Both the position numbers and the translations under genes were made by a program. 64,000 nt of DNA from assembly GCA_947169265.1 (NCBI GenBank), contig CAMVPC010000019.1, forward strand, positions 1 to 64,000, in the 5' to 3' direction. The notes under the pieces were generated by a model. That model had not been told where the DNA came from, searched no databases, and saw nothing but the letters and a program-made list of their open reading frames with translations. The stretch comes from an uncultured Prevotellaceae bacterium. Lineage in GTDB: Bacteria > Bacteroidota > Bacteroidia > Bacteroidales > Muribaculaceae. This document shows positions 17,725 through 25,604 of this stretch, piece by piece (the stretch's first letter is position 1; every line of letters starts with the position of its first letter).

Positions 17725-20238
17725 GTGTATTCGGTCGTTGTTGACAATCCATTCCGCATCCTGGGCGTGACCAGCGAGGCCTCGCTCAAGGCTATAAACG
17801 CCAACATGGGAAAGATGCGCGCCCTGGCCACTGTGGGGCGCGCGATTGTCATGCCTCTCGACATGAACGACCGGTTGCCCGCGGCCCGCCACGACCCCGA
17901 GTCGCTTGAGGCGGCCAAAAACGCCATCAGTCTCAAGAACGACCGCCTCAAGCATGCCCTGTGCTGGCTGGTCAACACCTGCGAGCGCGACGATGAGGCG
18001 TTGCGTGCCCTGGGAGAGTCGCGCCTTGCCGACGCGGCTTACTTGTGGAAGAATCCCGGCGGCGGCTTCGCGGCGCATTTCAACCTTGCCACCCTCAGGT
18101 TGCTGCAAGACAACGTGGCCGAAGCCATCAACGAGATGGAACTGGCCACCACCGACGCCAAGGCCTCACGGCAGTGGCTCGCCGCTGTTGATTGCGCCGA
18201 CGCCACCGATGCCACCGACCTTTTTGTCACATATGTGCAATTGCTACTTCCTATGCTTGGCGACGACGACATCAACGAGTTGTTGCGCGATGGACACCTT
18301 GACGAGCATGCGGCGCAAGTGGTCAACCGCTTGGCATCCGGCGGCATCCACGACCTCATCGTCGATGAAGTGGCGCGTTGCGGCGTGAACGATGACACCG
18401 ATTATCAAGAAAGCGCCTTCGCGATTGAGCTTTTGACGGGTTCCACCCTCGGCCGGCTCGATCGGCTCAAGGCGCTGTGGGGCGAGGATAATCCCGATTA
18501 CTGCCTGCTGGCCGATAACGTAGCCCGCACGCTGAGCGAATGTGCCATCCGTTTCCATAACAAGGCTTACTTATCCCTCGACAAGAAGCGCTCCATGTTG
18601 TTTTTGGAACAAGCGCGCGACATCGCGTCAAGTCCCCTCATTAAGCACAAGTGCAACAAAGAAATCTACGCCATCGAGGGCTTCCAGTATGGCGACCCGC
18701 CATTGACCCTATCGCAACACCGGGTCATCATCGACATTCTCGAGAAAAAAGACGACAACAAAAGCCTTCACGACACGCTGCGCCAATTGCTGGAATGCGC
18801 CCTGCCGTTGTGCCAAATCCACGACAAAATCGTCCGTGGGACAGATGCCCATCAGTTGGATCTTTATTTCCCGCACATATCGAGCAGGGTGGCCAGCCAC
18901 TTCGGCCATCGGTTGCTCGACGAGCTCAACCGACTCAAAAACCTGCCCGCAGTACCGAATCCGAGTGAAGTCATCGCTGGCCGGTTAATTGTCAAATGTT
19001 TGCAAAAACTACAACTCAGCAAGGCTTACCGGCAATATGAGTTCGACGAGCTCATTCAGCGAATCACCGAACACCCGTTTTTATTTTTAAAAGCCGACCG
19101 GGAGCTGTTGACCGACGACGACGTGTGGTCAACCGCCGGCCTTTTCGATTTCGGCACCGCCGACGAAGTGTTCGGACGCCTTCACACCGAGGCGCAGATG
19201 GACCTCTTTCTCAATCGCTTCCCCGGTACGCGCTACGCCAGCGAAATAAAACGACAACGCAGGCTCAAGCGAGAAGAGGAACGGGCCGCCCGCGCGGCCG
19301 ACGAACAAGCCTGGCAACAGGTAAAAACACGGCGTCAAGCCCGCAAATATCTCGCGCAATATCCTCGCGGCGCCCATGTAGCCGAAGCCAACGAAATCAA
19401 TCTCAAGGGCTCGGTGAGGTCGCGGCGACTCAAGAAAGTGGGCACATGGCTACTGATCGCAGCGGCGGCCACAGGTGCAATCGGATGCATTTATCATGTG
19501 TTTAAATACTTTTCATTCTGGTCGGTGGTCCGCGTTTTAGGATTTCTTGGCCTCTTTTCGTTTTTGTTCGAAATGGGTGGCAGTAAAGATAAAAATAACA
19601 GTACTAAGGGGTGCGGTTGTATCCTCATCTTAATAGGGACCATCATTGTGGGGGCGGTTCTTTGGGTTAAGAGCTGCAGCAATGAGTCATATACCGAGGA
19701 TGAGTTGACCTCATCGACCCTTGCCGGCCGCATTGATGAAAGTGCGGCCCGCGCCATGATTGCTAACGACACCATTCCCGACTATGGCGCCGCCTCCTCA
19801 ATTCTCAACGATTTCGACAACTGCTTATATCCATGGTATGACGAACTGAGAGACCTCTACGACACGAAAATTCAGGCGCGCCTCGACGATGCCGGTTGGG
19901 ACAGCACCATGGTCAGCAATCTTTATAATGAGATTCAAGACTTGTATGCGACCCATGCTGTCGATGAGCTCGTCCAGCGACATGACTACATCGAGCGATT
20001 CGGCGAGCACGCGCACGATAGCGACGACAAGGCCTGGCGCGCGCTCAACAGCTACGACACCTACGACGCCTACGATTACTACACCCATCTTTTCCCAATG
20101 GGTTACCACATCGACGAAGCCGTGCAAGCGAAAATGCGCCACACTCACTACACGTCATCCGTTGTGTATCACCATCGTTATGAGAACGGCAAAATGATAA
20201 GTGTCCCCATTGTCACTCCCGCCATAAAGCATGATTAG
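17725..20238 (+). CDS. J-like paralog 1: membrane protein with degenerate J-domain-like N-terminus
   Basis: VVDNPFRILGVTSEASLKAINANMGKMRALATVGRAI...SLKNDRLKHALCWLVN; no HPD; C-terminal hydrophobic segments. GTG start. Confidence 0.8.
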   Translation: MYSVVVDNPFRILGVTSEASLKAINANMGKMRALATVGRAIVMPLDMNDRLPAARHDPESLEAAKNAISLKNDRLKHALCWLVNTCERDDEALRALGESRLADAAYLWKNPGGGFAAHFNLATLRLLQDNVAEAINEMELATTDAKASRQWLAAVDCADATDATDLFVTYVQLLLPMLGDDDINELLRDGHLDEHAAQVVNRLASGGIHDLIVDEVARCGVNDDTDYQESAFAIELLTGSTLGRLDRLKALWGEDNPDYCLLADNVARTLSECAIRFHNKAYLSLDKKRSMLFLEQARDIASSPLIKHKCNKEIYAIEGFQYGDPPLTLSQHRVIIDILEKKDDNKSLHDTLRQLLECALPLCQIHDKIVRGTDAHQLDLYFPHISSRVASHFGHRLLDELNRLKNLPAVPNPSEVIAGRLIVKCLQKLQLSKAYRQYEFDELIQRITEHPFLFLKADRELLTDDDVWSTAGLFDFGTADEVFGRLHTEAQMDLFLNRFPGTRYASEIKRQRRLKREEERAARAADEQAWQQVKTRRQARKYLAQYPRGAHVAEANEINLKGSVRSRRLKKVGTWLLIAAAATGAIGCIYHVFKYFSFWSVVRVLGFLGLFSFLFEMGGSKDKNNSTKGCGCILILIGTIIVGAVLWVKSCSNESYTEDELTSSTLAGRIDESAARAMIANDTIPDYGAASSILNDFDNCLYPWYDELRDLYDTKIQARLDDAGWDSTMVSNLYNEIQDLYATHAVDELVQRHDYIERFGEHAHDSDDKAWRALNSYDTYDAYDYYTHLFPMGYHIDEAVQAKMRHTHYTSSVVYHHRYENGKMISVPIVTPAIKHD

Positions 20239-20424
20239 CTAAGGGGAAAATACCATGCGGTAACTATTTTGCCGATTTTACAGCCATTTTCGAGAAAATT
20301 GTTGTTTTTCTCGCAAATTTTTGTTTACTTTGTGTGATTTTTCGTATATATGGTTGTGGAGCGTACCACAACGGTTTTTAAAAAGCCTAACACCACATTA
20401 AACTACTATAAACACAAACGACAG

Positions 20425-21957
20425 ATGGACACTCAATTTATTGCCTACAATCCCTTTCGCGTCCTGGGCGTGACCACCGAGGCATCAGCAAAGCAAATCA
20501 TCTCGAACGAGAGTCGCATCAAAGCGTACTCGAAAGTTGGTAAAACCATCGACTTTCCCACCGACGCGCTCCTGCTATTACCGCCCGTCGAACGCAACGA
20601 GGAGACCGCGACCGCGGCACGTGCAGCCATCTCGCAGCCCGTCGACCGGCTCAAGAACGCTTTCTTTTGGTTTGTGAACGCCACGCCGGTCCACAGGCAG
20701 GCCATTGAGTGCCTCTCGACGGGCGATGTGGTTAACGCGCGCCAAATCCTGGCAAACGACAGCGCCGACTGCCTCTCAAGCTACAACCTGGGCGTGCTTG
20801 ACCTCATTGAGCTCAACACCGCCCAAGGAGCGGCCCGCATGCTCGCCGTATTGCGCGACGAGCATGCCTGTAACCGTTTCGTGACTACGGTAACGGCAGG
20901 CGCCGCGTCCTTCGATTCGGCCCAAACGAGTCAACTTTTTCTCAACGAAGTGACCTCGAAACTCGGTCAGGAGGTCATTGAGAAGCTGATGCGAGAGGAT
21001 GATTTGTCGAACGACGACAAATCGCGGATAAATCGCGACCGCATCGCCCAACTCACAACAGCCATTAACCAAGAAGTGGAGAAAGCCCAAGCGACCGATG
21101 CCGAAAATTCGATAGCTTGTCTTGAGGCCGGGCGAAGCCTTGCCGCCCGTGCCGCCGAGCCGCTTGCCAAATTGAGAGAAATCGTGGGCGAGTACGACCA
21201 GCAATATATTCTCATGGCCGACCGCCTTGCCGAGGCTGTCCTCTCGTGCGGCATCAACTACTTCAACCACTCCTTTGATCCCAATAGTGCCGAAACCGCA
21301 CTCGGTCTCTACCACCAAGCGGCTCGCATCGCCGTGGGTCAGCTGCAACGCGAGCGTTGCAATAAGGAAATTTGCCTCCTGAATGACATCAAAGCGCAAC
21401 AGAACCTGGAACTGGGCAATTTCCCGGAGCAATTCAAGCCGCTTGTCGAAGGCATAAGCGGGCGCATCAAGGACATACAAAAGGAGAATCTCTCGATTGC
21501 GTCGATAAACAATTTCTTGAGCTTTTGCGCGCCCGACCTTCGCATGATAGGCAACACGATGGGCACCGACAATGCTTTTTACCTGGCACTATCGAGCGCT
21601 GTGGCCAATAACGCCCTCAACGCCATCATCGTGACCATGAACGAAGAACAAAACCGCATCACTCAAACCTATGCTTACCCTGCCGCTCACATCCGCAGCC
21701 TTATCAACGAGGCGCTCGACGTCATGGAGAAGATTTGCGCGCTCGACATGAACAACGAGGTCACCGCGCGCTACAACCACAACGTGACCATCCTCAACAA
21801 CATAAGCGCACAATTCACCCCATCCTACAGTTCCACCGACCTCATTGACGACAATGAGGAGGACGGCTGCGGCTCCACCTTGTCAATAATCGGCACTGTC
21901 ATTGCGGTCGCTTTCTTTTTCATTCGTATCTTGGTTAAATGCAGCAACACAATGTGA
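20425..21957 (+). CDS. J-like paralog 2: tail-anchored protein with degenerate J-domain-like N-terminus
   Basis: YNPFRVLGVTTEASAKQIISNESRIKAYSKVGKTI...PVDRLKNAFFWFVN; C-terminal TM LSIIGTVIAVAFFFIRILVK. Promoter-like tttactttgtg about 100 nt upstream. Confidence 0.8.
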   Translation: MDTQFIAYNPFRVLGVTTEASAKQIISNESRIKAYSKVGKTIDFPTDALLLLPPVERNEETATAARAAISQPVDRLKNAFFWFVNATPVHRQAIECLSTGDVVNARQILANDSADCLSSYNLGVLDLIELNTAQGAARMLAVLRDEHACNRFVTTVTAGAASFDSAQTSQLFLNEVTSKLGQEVIEKLMREDDLSNDDKSRINRDRIAQLTTAINQEVEKAQATDAENSIACLEAGRSLAARAAEPLAKLREIVGEYDQQYILMADRLAEAVLSCGINYFNHSFDPNSAETALGLYHQAARIAVGQLQRERCNKEICLLNDIKAQQNLELGNFPEQFKPLVEGISGRIKDIQKENLSIASINNFLSFCAPDLRMIGNTMGTDNAFYLALSSAVANNALNAIIVTMNEEQNRITQTYAYPAAHIRSLINEALDVMEKICALDMNNEVTARYNHNVTILNNISAQFTPSYSSTDLIDDNEEDGCGSTLSIIGTVIAVAFFFIRILVKCSNTM

Positions 21958-21988
21958 TTTATCAACCTTCTCATTAATATATATTCTT

Positions 21989-24679
21989 ATGGACCTTATC
22001 TCGCGCAACCCTTTCCGCGTGCTCGACGTGTTCAGCAATGCCACCGCCAAGCAAATCTCGTCGAACGAAAGCCGTATCAAGGCTTTCGCCAAGGTGGGAA
22101 AGACCATCACGGCCAGTACCGACATGGGTGACCTCCTCGACGACATCGACCGCGACCCCGATAGCCTCACTCAAGCCAAGGCGGCACTCAACACGCCGCA
22201 AGAGCGAATGTGGCACGCGCTATTCTGGTGGGCATGCGTCACCCCTGCCGACCGACAGGCTTTAGATGCCTTGCGCAAGGGCGACACCGCGGGGGCCATG
22301 ACGGCGTGGTCCACGGCGACGGGAACAATCACCCGTCTCAACCTCGCCGTACTCGACATGGCCACGGGATGTTTCACCGATGGCGCGGCCGAAATCGTGA
22401 AATTGCTGAGCGACCCTCAACGCGTGACCGAAATCGCTATGGTTGCGGCCGGCGGTGAGCATATCGACGGCGACGAACTGCTCACGCGTTTTATCGAGGA
22501 ACTGGCCACAAGCGGAGCCATCTCGCCGGCGCTCACCCTTACCAAAGCGGGCTTGAGCGCGCGGGAGAGCGATCCCATCCTGATGAAGGTGGCCAAAAAG
22601 CCTATCGGCATCATCACCACCGAGGTTGACAAAGCGGTGGCCGCGGTCGAGGGCGAACACCCCGCCGCACAATACCTTGAAACGGGCCGACAACTCATGC
22701 GGGCCACTCGCACCGCACTGGCACGGGTGCGCACACTACTGGGCACACAACACATGCAGTACCAATTCATTGCCGACAAACTTGCCGACACGATTCTCAA
22801 CTGCGGCATCGCCTGTTACAACCATTGTGGCGGCGACCCCAACCTTGTGACGGGAGCCTGCCAGCTTCAGGAATATGCCCTCCAAGTAGCACAAGGTAGC
22901 GTGGTAAAGCAACGTTGCCGGGAAAATGTCGACATCCTCAAGATGAACATGCCGCTGACTCCCCCACCCTCGCTGAAGGACGAACACAACGCCCTCATGC
23001 GACTGGTGGCCGCGGTGAGCGAAGCCCACTACACACATGACGACTTCGAATCACACGACAGCACCATTAACGAAATACTGCAAAATGCCGCTGTCCACCT
23101 TGTGCGCATCAAAGCCGCACAAGGCGACCACAGCGAATACCTCACAGGCATTTCCACCCGCTTGGCCGAAGCCGCGCTCAACCGCATGGTAAGCATCATC
23201 AATGACAACATCGCCCGAATAAACAACGCCGGCCGTTTCTCGCACGATTATGCCGTGAGCATGGCAAAACCCGTCTTCACGGCAGCATTAAGAACCATGG
23301 CTTACATCGGGATGATGCCCATGACCGAAGACTTTCACAGGCGGCGTTATCTTCCCAACAGAGACACGCTGAATAGACTGTTCGATGATATAGGCGGAAC
23401 TTTCCTCGATACCCCTATAGTGACTACCGAGGAATTTGATATGCGCTCCGATAAAGAGCTCTTCGACACTTGCACGACTAAAGATGACTTTGAATACCTC
23501 CTGGAGCGTTTCCCCAACTCGCAATATGCCACCGAAGCCCGGCAAGCCATAAGACGCCTTGAGGCTGAAGAACAACGACAACGTGAGGCCGATGAACGCG
23601 CGTGGGCCGCATGTGCCACCCCCGCCGATCGCAAGCGCTATTACAAACAATACTCCGACGGGCTGCACGCACAAGAGGCTAAAGAGGAAATCGACGCCAG
23701 GTGGCGCAAGCGCGCCTTCATCGCCACATGGGTCGCCGGCGGCGCCATCATCTTGACCCTTATCATCACGGGGCTAGTACAGCCATTACAATGGGACAAA
23801 CTCTCGTCAAACCTATATGCCGGCATTGCGTCGGCCGTTATCATGGCTATCTTATTCATATCCATGAAGAAACACGCCAAGCACGTTATGGCCACGATAG
23901 CAATAGGCATCGCTTTACTCACAGGAGGCATCATCGCCGGCCAAATGCACAAAGCGACAGAAGCTGAGCGCAACAAGAACGAATACGAACAACTCATGGC
24001 CAATTTCGACATCGACAAAGCCAAAGATTATCTGTCAAGCCACTACGGAGAAGAGTATTACCACAACGTGCAAGAACGTTTGGACCAGGCCATTAAGGAA
24101 AAAGTGGATAATATAGGCAATGACACCGCCATGATTAATAAAATCCTGCAAGACTACAGCTCTTATATTGACATGACGACCATCGACATATTGGAAGCGC
24201 GGCGCGATAGCATCCGCTGGGCCGACGAGGCCACCGCTTGGCGGCTGGCCACATCACAACTTGGGGTCGACGCCTACGAACGCTATTTGTCGCTTTACCC
24301 CAACGGCGAGCACGCTGCCGAGGCTATCAAAAATAAGGTACAAATCAAGATGGAAGGCCTCAACGACTGCACCGAGTTACCCGACTTTGACCATTATGGC
24401 AGTGGCAGCCAGTGTAATATTAGCGTCACTAACAGCAGCAATTACACGCTGACCATACTCATGGACGGTCCCGTGGGCAAAGATGTGGATATCGCGCCAC
24501 AAGAAACGGCAAACTTCACCGTCCCCCGTGGCGAATATGATATCGTCATGCTTTCGGCCAACAACGAAGTAAATCCCGGCAAAGGGCATAAGACACTCAC
24601 CGGCGGGCACTACTCAATAAACCTATTTATTGAAACTAAATCTACTTATCCTCATCCTTATCCCACTTACCCATATTAA
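21989..24679 (+). CDS. J-like paralog 3: multi-TM protein with degenerate J-domain-like N-terminus and repeat modules
   Basis: RNPFRVLDVFSNATAKQISSNESRIKAFAKVGKTI...TPQERMWHALFWWA; TM segments near 23720-23960; C-terminal beta-rich domain. Confidence 0.8.
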   Translation: MDLISRNPFRVLDVFSNATAKQISSNESRIKAFAKVGKTITASTDMGDLLDDIDRDPDSLTQAKAALNTPQERMWHALFWWACVTPADRQALDALRKGDTAGAMTAWSTATGTITRLNLAVLDMATGCFTDGAAEIVKLLSDPQRVTEIAMVAAGGEHIDGDELLTRFIEELATSGAISPALTLTKAGLSARESDPILMKVAKKPIGIITTEVDKAVAAVEGEHPAAQYLETGRQLMRATRTALARVRTLLGTQHMQYQFIADKLADTILNCGIACYNHCGGDPNLVTGACQLQEYALQVAQGSVVKQRCRENVDILKMNMPLTPPPSLKDEHNALMRLVAAVSEAHYTHDDFESHDSTINEILQNAAVHLVRIKAAQGDHSEYLTGISTRLAEAALNRMVSIINDNIARINNAGRFSHDYAVSMAKPVFTAALRTMAYIGMMPMTEDFHRRRYLPNRDTLNRLFDDIGGTFLDTPIVTTEEFDMRSDKELFDTCTTKDDFEYLLERFPNSQYATEARQAIRRLEAEEQRQREADERAWAACATPADRKRYYKQYSDGLHAQEAKEEIDARWRKRAFIATWVAGGAIILTLIITGLVQPLQWDKLSSNLYAGIASAVIMAILFISMKKHAKHVMATIAIGIALLTGGIIAGQMHKATEAERNKNEYEQLMANFDIDKAKDYLSSHYGEEYYHNVQERLDQAIKEKVDNIGNDTAMINKILQDYSSYIDMTTIDILEARRDSIRWADEATAWRLATSQLGVDAYERYLSLYPNGEHAAEAIKNKVQIKMEGLNDCTELPDFDHYGSGSQCNISVTNSSNYTLTILMDGPVGKDVDIAPQETANFTVPRGEYDIVMLSANNEVNPGKGHKTLTGGHYSINLFIETKSTYPHPYPTYPY

Positions 24680-24694
24680 TCAAAAGAAACGAGC

Positions 24695-25579
24695 ATGAAA
24701 CGAATTATATTATTGATAGTTGCCGCCACGCTCGCCATCGCGGGCATGCAAGCACAACACGCCGACGACGCGCGCGCCATGCGACAACAAGTCGAAGCCC
24801 TCAAGCAACGACTGGGCAACACCGAGCGCGACAACAGGCTGCTGAGAGACGAGATTGCCACCTTGCGACAAGAACAAGCCCAGCGCAACCGGTCGCTCGA
24901 AGCGCGCATCGATTCGATGGAGCGTGCCGCCACGGCTACCGATAGTATCATGGCCGCGCAAGCCCTGCAGGCTCAACGCGACAACCAAGCCGTGAACAAT
25001 CGCCTGGAATCCACATGGCTTCGCGCGATACTCGCCATCGCGCTACTCGCGCTCCTGCTACTCATGGTAACATGGCTCATCAATCGTCGCGTGAAACGCG
25101 GAATTGCCACAATAGGGCAAATTCGCGACAAACAAGACAAATTGAGCGAGGAGAGCGTGAAACTCGACACACAACTGCTACAACTCATCGAAAAACAACT
25201 CGCGCAACCACAAATACTAACCGCCGCACCGGCACTCGCCACACCCGCCGGCGACGACCATTCATTCACCCTTAAAGTGGCCGATGAGATAGCGCGCATC
25301 GAGATGAACCTGAGGCGAATGGACCCCGATACACGCGGCCTCAAGCAATTGTCGAAAGCCGTTGAACGCATCCGCGACAACTTCCTGTCGCGCGGCTATG
25401 AGATAGTGGAACTGCTCGGCAAGCCTTACTCCGATGGATTCAAGGGTAGCGTGGCATTTGAGGATGACGAAAGTCTACCCGAGGGCACACGCGTCATCAC
25501 GCGCATCATCAAGCCGCAAGTCAACTACAATGGCGTGATGATTCAAGCCGCCCAAATCACAGTAAGTCAAAACGTATAA
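24695..25579 (+). CDS. Membrane coiled-coil protein with GrpE-like C-terminal domain (putative)
   Basis: Signal-like N-terminus, coiled coil, TM (LRAILAIALLALLLLMVTWLI), then FLSRGYEIVELLGKPYSDGF...LPEGTRVITRIIKPQVNYNGVMIQAAQITVSQ. Confidence 0.6.
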   Translation: MKRIILLIVAATLAIAGMQAQHADDARAMRQQVEALKQRLGNTERDNRLLRDEIATLRQEQAQRNRSLEARIDSMERAATATDSIMAAQALQAQRDNQAVNNRLESTWLRAILAIALLALLLLMVTWLINRRVKRGIATIGQIRDKQDKLSEESVKLDTQLLQLIEKQLAQPQILTAAPALATPAGDDHSFTLKVADEIARIEMNLRRMDPDTRGLKQLSKAVERIRDNFLSRGYEIVELLGKPYSDGFKGSVAFEDDESLPEGTRVITRIIKPQVNYNGVMIQAAQITVSQNV

Positions 25580-25604
25580 CCCCAAACAATTATATACACA
25601 GCTT

